A stretch of 34,613 nt of DNA from Williamsia sterculiae (GTDB taxonomy: Bacteria > Actinomycetota > Actinomycetes > Mycobacteriales > Mycobacteriaceae), in assembly GCF_900156495.1 (NCBI RefSeq), contig NZ_FTNT01000018.1:1-34613 (forward strand), given 5' to 3'. The position numbers were made by a program, and so were the translations under genes. Positions 1 to 8,133 of this stretch are shown piece by piece. A model generated the notes under the pieces. The model had not been told where the DNA came from, made no database searches, and saw only the letters and a program-made list of their open reading frames with translations. Every line of letters starts with the position of its first letter. Position 1 is the stretch's first letter.

Positions 1-742
1 CGACGGCCGCGGCGACGACCTGAGCCGACTGATCGACTCGCTGTCGCACCTGTCGCAGGCCGGGTACGACAATCTCCCGCAGACCGTCTCGTTGATCCGC
101 GACAGCGACATCGTGCTGGGCACCCAGGCCGACCAGTCCGACTCCATCCTCGACTGGTCGCACAACATCGACCTGGTCGCGGCGCAGTTGCAGTCCGGTG
201 ACCCGGACCTGCGACGGCTGCTCACCACCGGCAACCTCAGCGCCACCCAGCTCTCAGCACTGCTGCAACGTTCCGGCGGTGACGCGACGACCGCGATACG
301 CAACCTGGCCACCGACGTCCGAACCATCAGTCCCACGTTCGACCGGGTATCACCGCCCTTCGCCCAGCTGTCAACCCTGTCCAGCCACACCCAAACCACC
401 GCCCCCGGGGACAGCACGATCCATTTCGGCGCCGTTCTGGAGACCAACAACCCGCCGTCGTGCACCTACGGTTACGAGGGCACCCAGCAGATCATCGACG
501 ACGTCAAGAAGAAGAATCCGGCCTTCAACATCGACTACGACGACTTTCCCTTCAACACCGCAGCGAATTGTGATGTGGCGCAGGGAAACCCGACCGACGT
601 GCGGGGTGCCGGCCGGGCGGTGCTGAGCGATCCGTCCATACCGCAACCCTGGGACGGGACCCCGAAGAAAGATCCCGACACACTGAACCTGAACCCGCTG
701 GCGACCCAACTGGCCACACTGCTCGGCGTCCACCCGACCTGA
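1..742 (+). CDS. Mce-family protein, C-terminal part (partial)
   Basis: The reading frame is open from the left edge (first complete codon at base 2) to the TGA at 740-742, so only about the last 246 residues are visible. The text (LSHLSQAGYDNLPQTV, then a region about LLTTGNLSATQLSALLQRSGGD) resembles the helical C-terminal domain of actinobacterial Mce proteins, the substrate-binding subunits of lipid-import ABC systems. The conserved MlaD/MCE beta-barrel would lie off the left edge. The C-terminus is polar, with a short Pro/Asp-rich tail, and carries no lipobox or membrane segment. It is probably the last gene of an mce cluster (MceF position), since the next gene, 34 bp on, is the unrelated coaE. 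Family assignment is fairly firm; the specific cluster and substrate cannot be told. Confidence 0.75.
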   Translation, partial: DGRGDDLSRLIDSLSHLSQAGYDNLPQTVSLIRDSDIVLGTQADQSDSILDWSHNIDLVAAQLQSGDPDLRRLLTTGNLSATQLSALLQRSGGDATTAIRNLATDVRTISPTFDRVSPPFAQLSTLSSHTQTTAPGDSTIHFGAVLETNNPPSCTYGYEGTQQIIDDVKKKNPAFNIDYDDFPFNTAANCDVAQGNPTDVRGAGRAVLSDPSIPQPWDGTPKKDPDTLNLNPLATQLATLLGVHPT

Positions 743-761
743 ATGTCCGCCCGTCGGGATC

Positions 762-776
762 TGTCAGACTGACCGC
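762..776 (+). promoter_or_regulatory. Candidate leaderless promoter of coaE
   Basis: An extended -10-like element (TG at 762-763, then CAGACT at 765-770, fitting NANNNT) sits six bases before the coaE ATG at 777. This is the spacing expected when transcription begins at the start codon. There is no Shine-Dalgarno sequence. No convincing -35 is seen. Confidence 0.4.
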
Positions 777-1679
777 ATGATCAGAGTGGGACTCAGTGGT
801 GGGATCGGTGCGGGCAAGTCCACGGTGGCCCGCACGTTCACCGACCTCGGCGCCCGACTCGTGGACTCCGATGTCATCGCGCGCGAGGTGGTTGCGCCTG
901 GGACCACCGGGCTGGAACAGTTGGTGGCGGCCTTCGGTTCCGACATCCTCGCCGACGACGGCAGTCTGGATCGACCGGCTCTGGCCGCGAAGGCATTCGC
1001 CGACGACGAACAACGATTGAAGCTGAACGCGATCACTCATCCCCTGGTCGCGGCGCGCACCTGGGAGTTGGTCGGATCCGCGCCGCACGACGCCATCGTG
1101 GTACAGGACATCCCGCTGCTCGTCGAGAACGGGATGGCTCCCTGGTTTCATCTGGTGGTCATCGTGCACGCCGACGAGAAGGTGCGGGTGGACCGGCTCA
1201 CCAACCACCGGGGGATGGCCTCGGACGATGCGCGCGCTCGGATCAGGGCTCAGGCCACCGTCGAGGAGCGTCGCGCGGCGGCCGACGTCTGGTTGGACAA
1301 CTCCGGTGCGCCGGAGGCGGTGGTCGCCGCGGCGCGCAGCCTGTGGACCGATCGCCTGGTGCCGTTCGAGCGCAACGTCCGCTCCCACACCCCAGCCGAG
1401 ACAACGGGTGTCGTCGACGGTGACCACGCCGCCCGAGCGCGTCTGCTCGCCCGGTTGCGGGCACTGTGCGGTGAACAGGCGGAGCACGTCGACGTCGACC
1501 AGGGATCGGGTGACGCGCTGGTGAGCGTGACCGACGACGCGGCCGCCGCGGCGCTGTCCGAGACCCTGTCCGACGGTGGGTTCCCGGCGCGGCCGCACAC
1601 GGACGGCGGCGACGTGCGCACCCTGTCGTCGGCCGATCCCGGTCGTCCCGCCACCGTGCACCTGCGCGCCGCGTCCTGA
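777..1679 (+). CDS. coaE: Dephospho-CoA kinase with a vestigial GrpB-like tail
   Basis: CoaE phosphorylates the 3'-hydroxyl of dephospho-CoA, the last step of CoA synthesis, in the cytoplasm. The P-loop GGIGAGKST is at residues 8-16, followed by the family's D-S-D segment (30-32) and the QDIPLLVE lid/CoA region (110-117). The catalytic domain ends near residue 200. Residues 215-300 form an extra segment matching, in order, pieces of the UPF0157/GrpB domain fused to mycobacterial CoaE: an A-R-L-L-A-R-L-R-A-L-C-G helix, an H-V-D stretch, and SADPGRPATVHLR. The protein stops right after this last motif, at 300 residues, against roughly 400 in M. tuberculosis (from memory). The GrpB H-I-G-S-T motif is absent. 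ATG 777 is chosen because the P-loop follows at the usual distance. Confidence 0.95.
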   Translation: MIRVGLSGGIGAGKSTVARTFTDLGARLVDSDVIAREVVAPGTTGLEQLVAAFGSDILADDGSLDRPALAAKAFADDEQRLKLNAITHPLVAARTWELVGSAPHDAIVVQDIPLLVENGMAPWFHLVVIVHADEKVRVDRLTNHRGMASDDARARIRAQATVEERRAAADVWLDNSGAPEAVVAAARSLWTDRLVPFERNVRSHTPAETTGVVDGDHAARARLLARLRALCGEQAEHVDVDQGSGDALVSVTDDAAAAALSETLSDGGFPARPHTDGGDVRTLSSADPGRPATVHLRAAS

Positions 1680-1686
1680 CGTCGCG

Positions 1687-2229
1687 TCAGCGGTCGTCTT
1701 CCGGCCAGGTCAAGTCCACCCCGGCGCTGCGCAACCACGCCTCCACGTCGTCACCGTGGATGGCTGCGCCGATCATCGTCTTCGCGGCCACCCGCACCGC
1801 TCGCTCACATGCCTCGGCGTCGAGCAGACCCGATCGATGCGCCGCCAACAGTTCGTCGACGTCCACCAGTTCCAGTGCACGACCCGGTCGGTCGATCAGG
1901 TCGAGATACCAGTCCACGGTCCGCCAGCGACCGCGGTCGTCGGGACCGGTGACCGCGGCGACGTCGAGATAGAGCCGTTCGTCGGCCCGGTGGTCGCCGA
2001 GGAAACCGAAGACACTGATTCGCAGGTCAAAGGCAGGAAGCAACCACGACTGCAGACGGTCGAAGTGCCGATGGTCAGCGGACCGCGCCATGTACAGCCC
2101 GAACTCGGTCTGCCGATACTCCTCGACCGGCCGCACGAACCCCTTGTTGTCGGTGTTGGTCATGGCCGGGACGTCGAACACCTCCCGCTTGGGCGGGTGC
2201 AGGTGCGGTCGTGCTGAGGAGGTGGCCAC
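1687..2229 (-). CDS. DUF402 (FomD-like fold) protein
   Basis: This 180-residue protein corresponds to the DUF402 gene between coaE and uvrB in mycobacteria (Rv1632c position). Characterised DUF402 members include nucleoside di/triphosphatases and FomD, so a phosphohydrolase role is possible but not shown here. Visible conserved text includes [10 protein letters not shown] near the N-terminus, [10 protein letters not shown], the W-Y-L-D-L-I segment and [15 protein letters not shown] 2229 was chosen because the HPPK motif lies upstream of the next start (ATG 2163), which would delete it. A TATCCT element ends six bases before this GTG, suggesting a leaderless mRNA. It converges on coaE with a 7-bp gap and diverges from uvrB. 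Confidence 0.8.
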   Translation of the reverse strand: MATSSARPHLHPPKREVFDVPAMTNTDNKGFVRPVEEYRQTEFGLYMARSADHRHFDRLQSWLLPAFDLRISVFGFLGDHRADERLYLDVAAVTGPDDRGRWRTVDWYLDLIDRPGRALELVDVDELLAAHRSGLLDAEACERAVRVAAKTMIGAAIHGDDVEAWLRSAGVDLTWPEDDR

Positions 2230-2235
2230 CGGCGA

Positions 2236-2241
2236 AGGATA
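2236..2241 (-). promoter_or_regulatory. Candidate -10 of leaderless DUF402 gene
   Basis: On the minus strand TATCCT (TANNNT type) is followed by six bases and then GTG 2229. There is no Shine-Dalgarno sequence, and the geometry mirrors that of uvrB on the other strand. Confidence 0.45.
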
Positions 2242-2247
2242 CGGCGT

Positions 2248-2271
2248 CGACGACCGACCCGGTGGTCGTCG
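2248..2271. repeat. Inverted repeat in the DUF402/uvrB divergent promoter
   Basis: CGACGACC (2248-2255) and GGTCGTCG (2264-2271) form a perfect 8-bp inverted repeat with an 8-bp centre, midway between two divergent start codons. It could be an operator. It does not match the actinobacterial SOS box (GAAC-N4-GTTC type). No regulator can be named. Confidence 0.35.
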
Positions 2272-2297
2272 GGAAGAGGACTGTCGTACCCGGCGTT

Positions 2298-2303
2298 TAC
2301 CCT
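2298..2303 (+). promoter_or_regulatory. Candidate -10 of leaderless uvrB
   Basis: TACCCT (TANNNT) ends six bases before the uvrB ATG at 2310, and no Shine-Dalgarno sequence precedes the ATG. This is the pattern of actinobacterial leaderless transcripts. Confidence 0.45.
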
Positions 2304-2309
2304 CGGACC

Positions 2310-4463
2310 ATGGCATTCGCAGCTGAACAACCGATCGTCGCGCACTCGGAGTTCCGTCCGATCGGCGAGATCGAACGCTCGTCGGCGGAATTCGAGGTCG
2401 TCAGCGAACACGAGCCTGCAGGCGATCAGCCCACAGCCATCGCCGACCTGGAGAGGCGACTCACGGCGGGGGAGAAGGATGTCGTGCTGCTCGGTGCCAC
2501 CGGTACCGGTAAATCGGCGACCACCGCGTGGCTCATCGAAAAGGTGCAGCGACCAACGCTGGTGATGGCGCCGAACAAGACCCTGGCCGCCCAGTTGGCC
2601 AACGAACTGCGCGACATGCTGCCGAACAATGCCGTGGAGTACTTCGTCTCGTACTACGACTACTACCAACCCGAGGCGTACATCGCGCAGACCGACACCT
2701 ACATCGAGAAGGACTCGTCGATCAACGACGACGTGGAGCGGTTGCGACACTCCGCCACGTCCAGCCTGCTGTCGCGGCGCGATGTGGTGGTGGTGGCATC
2801 GGTGTCGTGCATCTACGGCCTGGGCACGCCGCAGTCCTACCTCGACCGATCGATCCAGCTCGACGTGGGCCAGGAGGTGGACCGTGACGCGCTGCTGCGG
2901 CTGCTGGTCGACGTCCAGTACAACCGCAACGACACCGCGTTCACCCGCGGCGGGTTCCGGGTGCGCGGAGACACCGTGGAGATCATCCCCTCCTACGAGG
3001 AGTTGGCTGTACGCATCGAGTTCTTCGGTGACGAGGTGGAGGCCCTGTACTACCTGCATCCGCTGACCGGCGACGTGGTGCGACAGGTCGATTCCTTGCG
3101 CATCTTCCCCGCCACCCACTACGTCGCCGGACCCGAGCGGATGGAACGGGCGATGGAGAGCATCGAATCCGAGCTCGAGGAACGCCTCACCGAGTTGGAG
3201 AGCAAGAACAAGCTGCTGGAGGCCCAGCGCTTGCGGATGCGGACCAGTTACGACTTGGAGATGATGCGCCAGGTCGGCTTCTGTTCGGGTATCGAGAACT
3301 ACTCGCGGCACATAGACGGACGCGGGCCGGGCAGTGCCCCGGCCACCCTCATCGACTACTTCCCCGAGGACTTCCTGCTGGTCATCGACGAGTCGCACGT
3401 CACCGTCCCGCAGATCGGTGGCATGTACGAGGGTGACATGTCCCGCAAACGCAACCTGGTGGACTTCGGCTTCCGGTTGCCGTCCGCGGTGGACAACCGT
3501 CCGCTGACCTGGGATGAATTCGTCGGACGGATCGGGCAGACCGTGTACCTGTCGGCCACCCCCGGTCCGTATGAGCTGGGTCAGTCCAACGGTGAGTTCG
3601 TCGAGCAGGTGATTCGACCGACCGGTCTGGTGGATCCCGAGGTGGTGGTCAAGCCGACCAAGGGACAGATCGACGATCTGGTTCACGAGATCCGGGCTCG
3701 GACCGAACGCGACGAGCGCGTGCTCGTCACCACGTTGACCAAGAAGATGGCCGAGGATCTCACCGACTACCTGCTCGAGCTGGGAATCAAGGTGCGCTAT
3801 CTGCATTCCGAGGTCGACACCCTCCGCCGGGTCGAGCTGCTGAGGCAACTGCGCCTCGGCGAATACGACGTCCTCGTGGGTATCAACCTGCTGCGTGAGG
3901 GTTTGGACCTGCCGGAGGTCTCGTTGGTCGCCATCCTCGACGCCGACAAAGAAGGCTTCCTGCGGAGCTCGACAAGCCTCATCCAGACCATCGGCCGTGC
4001 GGCCCGCAACGTGTCCGGTCAGGTGCACATGTACGCGGACACCATCACCGACTCCATGCGCACCGCCATCGACGAGACCGATCGTCGCCGGGAGAAGCAG
4101 ATTGCCTACAACACGAAGATGGGCGTCGATCCGCGGCCGCTACGCAAGAAGATCGCCGACATCCTCGATCAGGTGTATCAGGAGGCCGAGGACGAGGTTG
4201 CCGTCGGCGGTTCCGGCCGCAATGCGAGCCGCGGTCGTCGCGCGGCGGGTGAGCCGGGCAAAGTCGGCAGCTCAGGAGTCATCGAGAAGCGCGACGTCAG
4301 CGCGATGCCACGAGCCGAGTTGGCCGATCTCATCGGCCAGCTCACCGAGCAGATGATGACCGCGGCCCGAGATCTACAGTTCGAGTTGGCCGGCAGATTA
4401 CGCGACGAGATCGCCGACCTGAAGAAAGAATTGCGGGGCATGGACGCCGCGGGGATCCGCTGA
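2310..4463 (+). CDS. uvrB: Excinuclease ABC subunit B
   Basis: UvrB is the damage-verification helicase of nucleotide excision repair. It is loaded by UvrA and then recruits UvrC. The 717-residue product has the Walker A region [11 protein letters not shown] (about residues 63-73), the strand-separating beta-hairpin [20 protein letters not shown], the helicase motif [18 protein letters not shown] (motif VI) and a C-terminal UVR helix pair ([20 protein letters not shown]) that contacts UvrC. ATG 2310 is used because [15 protein letters not shown] matches the family N-terminus; an in-frame extension to 2211 is non-homologous and crosses the promoter. A Gly/Arg/Ser-rich linker (about residues 630-655) separates the helicase core from the UVR domain. 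Confidence 0.98.
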   Translation: MAFAAEQPIVAHSEFRPIGEIERSSAEFEVVSEHEPAGDQPTAIADLERRLTAGEKDVVLLGATGTGKSATTAWLIEKVQRPTLVMAPNKTLAAQLANELRDMLPNNAVEYFVSYYDYYQPEAYIAQTDTYIEKDSSINDDVERLRHSATSSLLSRRDVVVVASVSCIYGLGTPQSYLDRSIQLDVGQEVDRDALLRLLVDVQYNRNDTAFTRGGFRVRGDTVEIIPSYEELAVRIEFFGDEVEALYYLHPLTGDVVRQVDSLRIFPATHYVAGPERMERAMESIESELEERLTELESKNKLLEAQRLRMRTSYDLEMMRQVGFCSGIENYSRHIDGRGPGSAPATLIDYFPEDFLLVIDESHVTVPQIGGMYEGDMSRKRNLVDFGFRLPSAVDNRPLTWDEFVGRIGQTVYLSATPGPYELGQSNGEFVEQVIRPTGLVDPEVVVKPTKGQIDDLVHEIRARTERDERVLVTTLTKKMAEDLTDYLLELGIKVRYLHSEVDTLRRVELLRQLRLGEYDVLVGINLLREGLDLPEVSLVAILDADKEGFLRSSTSLIQTIGRAARNVSGQVHMYADTITDSMRTAIDETDRRREKQIAYNTKMGVDPRPLRKKIADILDQVYQEAEDEVAVGGSGRNASRGRRAAGEPGKVGSSGVIEKRDVSAMPRAELADLIGQLTEQMMTAARDLQFELAGRLRDEIADLKKELRGMDAAGIR

Positions 4464-4510
4464 CGGCGTGTCGATCGTCGCGTATCGGGGACAGCCCGGC
4501 TTCGGCCAAT

Positions 4511-4516
4511 TATTCT
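4511..4516 (+). promoter_or_regulatory. Possible -10 upstream of the stress protein gene
   Basis: TATTCT in the 141-bp gap after uvrB fits TANNNT and lies about 90 bases before the TTG start. No good -35 was found at 16-18 bp, so an alternative sigma factor or a chance match are both possible. Confidence 0.25.
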
Positions 4517-4604
4517 CGCAGTTCAGACAGAAGCAGAACGGTCGGTGCCGGCTGTCGCGTCCCAGTGGCCGTGACGGCGGCACCATCATCGACGGAGGCA
4601 TCAA

Positions 4605-5048
4605 TTGAGCGCATACCAGACAGTCGTCGTGGGGACGGACGGGTCTGAATCTTCGATGAAGGCGGTCGAGCGGGCCGGTGCCATCACCGGTGGCTCCGCA
4701 ACCCTCGTCATCGCATGCGCATACATCCCGAGCGACCGCTCGGATCCCGCGACCAGCGATGTCCTCAAGGACGAGGCCTACCAGGTGCAGGGGAGCGCAC
4801 CGACCGATGAGATCCTGCGCACGGCCCGTGAGCGTGCCGTCGGTGCCGGGGCGGGGAATGTCGACGCCCGCGCCATCAAGGGCGCACCCGTGGACGCGCT
4901 GCTGCAGCTGGTCGCCGACAGCAAGGCAGAGCTGCTGGTGGTCGGCAACAAGGGGTTGAACTCCATCGCCGGGCGCCTGCTCGGTTCGGTGCCCGCCGAC
5001 GTGGCCCGCAAGTCCGGCTGCGACGTGCTCATCGTGCATACCGTCTGA
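4605..5048 (+). CDS. Universal stress protein, Rv1636 type
   Basis: This is a single-domain UspA-fold protein of 147 residues, very like M. tuberculosis Rv1636 in length and sequence (SAYQTVVVGTDGSESS at the start, LLGSVPADVARKSGCDVLIV at the end). The nucleotide-binding signature is complete: V-V-G-N-K-G, then G-R-L-L-G-S. Rv1636-type proteins bind ATP and cAMP, so a role in nucleotide buffering or stress adaptation is likely. The TTG start at 4605 is supported by GGAGG at 4594-4598 and by alignment of MSAYQTVVVG with the family N-terminus. It is convergent with the next gene, with only 4 bp between stops. Confidence 0.93.
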   Translation: MSAYQTVVVGTDGSESSMKAVERAGAITGGSATLVIACAYIPSDRSDPATSDVLKDEAYQVQGSAPTDEILRTARERAVGAGAGNVDARAIKGAPVDALLQLVADSKAELLVVGNKGLNSIAGRLLGSVPADVARKSGCDVLIVHTV

Positions 5049-5052
5049 AGCG

Positions 5053-5652
5053 TCATTCGCGGACGGTCGTCACGATCGACGTACTGCTGGGTGCGGTCGG
5101 GGTGGAGCCGAAACCGAACCGGACCGGGGGATCGACCCGGGTCATCGGACCGAGATCGCGCTCACCCCACCGCGCCTCGGCACCGACGACCTGGACTTGT
5201 CCGGTCGCGCCGTAGTATTCGCGACGCCCGTTGCCTGCTGTCCCGCGGGTACGGACACCACGTAGTGCCACCCGGGCCACCGGGTCGGACACGGTGCAGA
5301 ACCAGGGTGCGGTGGTCACGGCCGAGGGCAGCAACCCGAGGATGACACCGAGGACCGTACGACGACCCGTGCGAAAGTCGACCGTCAACCGGCCGGCGCG
5401 CACCTGGTGCCGGTCACCGTCGACGGTGTAGCTCACCTCGGTGATCACCGTCTCGTCGAACGTGTAGGTCGCGGTGACGAAGTCCTGCACGTCAACCGAG
5501 GGTGCCAGCAGGACCCGGCGTCCGTCGTCGAATTCCACCATCACATCGGTGAACGCGCCGAGTGGTGAGTGCACCCACCGACCGATCACCACCCGGACCC
5601 CTGATCTGGTGCCGAAGCCGGTGATCACGCCGTCGAAACGCCACTCGGTCAT
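5053..5652 (-). CDS. Conserved actinobacterial protein of unknown function, coupled to helR
   Basis: The product has 199 residues and no signal peptide. It looks like a cytosolic, beta-rich protein, with one hydrophobic stretch (TVLGVILGLLPSAVTTAPWF, about residues 99-118) that is probably a buried core rather than a membrane span. Recognisable blocks are GVITGFGTRSGVRVVIGRW, DGRRVLLAP, DFVTATYTFDE, GVRTRGTAG-GRREYYGA and the terminal DPPVRFGFGSTP. I recall similar hypothetical proteins across Actinobacteria but no assigned function. Its ATG (5652) overlaps the helR stop by 4 bp (ATGA), so the two are translationally coupled. That context suggests, but does not prove, a role linked to transcription recycling or rifamycin tolerance. 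Confidence 0.8.
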   Translation of the reverse strand: MTEWRFDGVITGFGTRSGVRVVIGRWVHSPLGAFTDVMVEFDDGRRVLLAPSVDVQDFVTATYTFDETVITEVSYTVDGDRHQVRAGRLTVDFRTGRRTVLGVILGLLPSAVTTAPWFCTVSDPVARVALRGVRTRGTAGNGRREYYGATGQVQVVGAEARWGERDLGPMTRVDPPVRFGFGSTPTAPSSTSIVTTVRE

Positions 5653-8009
5653 GACAACAGGTCGAGCGGTAGCTCCTCGGCGTGCACGACCGCCAGCCGT
5701 TGGGTGGCACGCGTCAGTGCGACATAGAGGTCACCGAGTCCACGGTCCGACTGCGCGACGAGGGCAGCGGGTTCGACCACCACGGTCATGTCGAACTCGA
5801 GTCCCTTGACCGCGCCCACCGTCAGCACTCGCGGTGCGGGGGTGTCGTCACCGAATTCCGCGCTCGCGGTGCGCATGGACGCGTCGACGACGTCTGCGAG
5901 CAGGTCGGGCACGATGACCGCGACCACGCCGGGCCCGGCACCCGCCTCCAGAGCGACTCGGACCGCAGTGGTGACGGTGTCGTCGGCCGAATCGGTTCGG
6001 ATGTCCTGTGGTGGATGACCCGATCGACGGATCGACGTGGGTGCCGGCTGATCGGGAGCGATCTGCGCGAGCACTGTGGTCGCCGAATCCATGATCTCGC
6101 CCGGGGTGCGATAGTTCACGGTCAGATCGTGACGACGCCAGCGGTCGGCGACGTACGGGTGCAGCACGGCATCCCACGATGTGGTCCCAGCGGGGTCGCT
6201 GGTCTGGGCGGTGTCACCGATGATCGTCATCCACCGATTGGGTATGCGGCGCATGATCATCCGCCAGCCCATCGCCGAGATCTCCTGCGCCTCGTCCACG
6301 ATGACGTGCCCGAACGCCCACGTACGGTCGCCGTACGCGCGTTCGGCGGTGGTCAGGCGCTCCCGTTGCACCTGACGCGACGCGAGCTGTTCGGCATCGA
6401 TCACGTCGTAGGCCATCAGGATCTCCGGATCGAGCTCATCCTCGAGATCCTGTGGTGCCGAACCGGTCAGGATGTCGAGAGCGTCCTGCGCCTCGGCGAG
6501 TCGGTGGCGCCACTCGACGCGGTCGCGCTCGGACTCACCGTCGGTGTCGTAGCCGATGAGCTCGGCCACCTCGTCGAGAAGGGGTACGTCGGCCGCGCTG
6601 ACGTCGGCGACAGGTCGGTGGTGGTCGCGGAGAAGGGCGGTGCGTTCGTCGTCGGTCCAGCCCGTGGTCACCTTCCGCAGTCGGGCGGTGGAACCGAACA
6701 GCTCGGTGATCACCTTCTGTGGCGTCAGCGGCGGCCAGAACTCGCCGAGGGCGGTCAGGATGTCGGGGTCGGTGCGCATCTCGTCGCGGATGTCGGCGAT
6801 GTCGCCGCGGCTGAGCAACTGGCTGCCGTCGATGGTGCTGGAGCCGATCCGTCGGGCGTGCTGTTCCGCAAGCGCGTCGAGCGCGTTGCGGATGAAGACG
6901 GACCGCGCGCGGTTGTGTGGTCGTCGCGACGACCGCGCCCGACCGCGCGCCGGTTGGATCACCGACTTGTCGATGGTCAGCGGGTAGCCGTCGAAGGTCA
7001 CCGTCACCGGCTGGCGCGGAACGGTCTGGTACTCGCGCACCGCACGTTTGAGCACGTCGACCATCCGCAGGTCGCCCTTGAGCGCGGCGGCCAGCCGTGG
7101 CTCGACCACGCTCGCGCGCACCCCCGGGTACAGGTTGCCGATGGTGGACAGCAGCACGCCGGTCTCACCGAGCGACGGCAGCACCTGCCCGATGTAGGTG
7201 AGGAAGTCGTCGTTGGGGCCGATGATGAGCACACCGCTCCGGGCGAGTACGTCGCGGTGGGTGTAGAGCAGGTAGGCGGCGCGGTGCAGGGCCACGGCCG
7301 TCTTCCCGGTTCCCGGGCCGCCCTGGACGACCATCACGCCGCGATGCGGTGACCTGATGATGAGGTCCTGCTCGCGCTGGATGGTCTCGACGATATCGGT
7401 CATCTCGCCGGTACGCGCCGCGTTGAGCGCGGAGATCAGGGCGGTCTCGTTGACCACGTCGCCGCCCGCGGGGGCGTCGGCGACGGCACTGTCCGATTCG
7501 AGGACCTCGTCGCTGATACCCCGGACCGCGCGACTGCGGGTACGGATGTGCCTGCGACGGCGCACCTCTTCGGGGGCGGCGGGAGTGGCCAGGTAGAAGG
7601 GTCGCGACAACGGGGCCCGCCAGTCCAGCAGCAGGGTGGTGTCGTCGGAGTCGTCGTCGAGGATGCCGATGCGCCCGATGGCACGCGTCTCACCGGAGCC
7701 CATGTCGAGTCGCCCGAAGTACAGGTTGTGCTCGGCCGCATCGAATTTCGTGAGATCGTCGGTATACAGCCGCTCATAGGACTCGCGTTCGGAGCGAGCC
7801 TGCGGCGTACCACCGCTCTCACGCAGCGTCTGTTGCAGTCGCCGCTCGGCACTGGCCCGCATCCGATCGAGTCGCGCATACACGACGTCGAGATGCTGCT
7901 GTTCGGTGCTGATCTCGCGGTCTTCTCTCACCTGGTGGTCGGAGGTGGACTCGCTGTCGGCACCGGGCTCGGCGCGCTCCTGCGCGTCCGTTCGGTGGGC
8001 AGACTTCAT
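5649..8009 (-). CDS. helR: RNA polymerase recycling motor ATPase, HelD/HelR family
   Basis: HelR/HelD proteins are UvrD-like ATPases that insert arms into RNA polymerase and release stalled or rifamycin-bound enzyme. The 786-residue product has an N-terminal coiled coil (about 32-65: EQQHLDVVYARLDRMRASAE), a split 1A domain with Walker A GGPGTGKTA (230-238), a helical insertion (about 300-540), Walker B VDEAQE (571-576), motif III GDTAQTS (598-604), NYRTP (632-636), KGLEFD (735-740) and YVALTRATQRL (762-772). A classical DNA helicase role is less likely because the N-terminal coiled coil and the insertion match HelD rather than UvrD/Rep. ATG 8009 is the first good start; a longer open frame upstream is non-homologous. 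It overlaps the downstream unknown gene by 4 bp. No GGGGC/GCCCC-type rifamycin-associated element was visible upstream. Confidence 0.88.
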   Translation of the reverse strand: MKSAHRTDAQERAEPGADSESTSDHQVREDREISTEQQHLDVVYARLDRMRASAERRLQQTLRESGGTPQARSERESYERLYTDDLTKFDAAEHNLYFGRLDMGSGETRAIGRIGILDDDSDDTTLLLDWRAPLSRPFYLATPAAPEEVRRRRHIRTRSRAVRGISDEVLESDSAVADAPAGGDVVNETALISALNAARTGEMTDIVETIQREQDLIIRSPHRGVMVVQGGPGTGKTAVALHRAAYLLYTHRDVLARSGVLIIGPNDDFLTYIGQVLPSLGETGVLLSTIGNLYPGVRASVVEPRLAAALKGDLRMVDVLKRAVREYQTVPRQPVTVTFDGYPLTIDKSVIQPARGRARSSRRPHNRARSVFIRNALDALAEQHARRIGSSTIDGSQLLSRGDIADIRDEMRTDPDILTALGEFWPPLTPQKVITELFGSTARLRKVTTGWTDDERTALLRDHHRPVADVSAADVPLLDEVAELIGYDTDGESERDRVEWRHRLAEAQDALDILTGSAPQDLEDELDPEILMAYDVIDAEQLASRQVQRERLTTAERAYGDRTWAFGHVIVDEAQEISAMGWRMIMRRIPNRWMTIIGDTAQTSDPAGTTSWDAVLHPYVADRWRRHDLTVNYRTPGEIMDSATTVLAQIAPDQPAPTSIRRSGHPPQDIRTDSADDTVTTAVRVALEAGAGPGVVAVIVPDLLADVVDASMRTASAEFGDDTPAPRVLTVGAVKGLEFDMTVVVEPAALVAQSDRGLGDLYVALTRATQRLAVVHAEELPLDLLS

Positions 8010-8097
8010 GGAGATGTCGTCACGGTCGTGTCGTCGGTGTCCGGGTATCGGTTCGTCTCGAGGCGTTCGGGTGGTGGGCTGACCGAGCGGGAGCCGA

Positions 8098-8128
8098 CTC
8101 CGGTGGGCGGTGATCCCGCCCACCGGAG
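8098..8128 (-). terminator. Stable hairpin between the DoxX-like gene and helR
   Basis: Bases 8098-8110 (CTCCGGTGGGCGG) and 8116-8128 are perfect reverse complements around a 5-base loop. The hairpin starts 6 bp beyond the leftward stop codon at 8134. It lacks a U-tract, as is common for actinobacterial I-shaped terminators. It separates the DoxX-like gene from helR. Confidence 0.7.
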
Positions 8129-8133
8129 GATGC

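Noticed and set aside
2160-4028. Long minus-strand open frame (622 codons) opposite uvrB
   Set aside because: It is the mirror of uvrB in high-GC DNA, with His/Gly/Arg/Val-rich low-complexity text and no recognisable domain.
8010-8097. Rifamycin-associated element upstream of helR
   Set aside because: The GGGGC...GCCCC-type inverted repeat I remember for this element is not present. The only strong palindrome (8098-8128) fits a terminator better.
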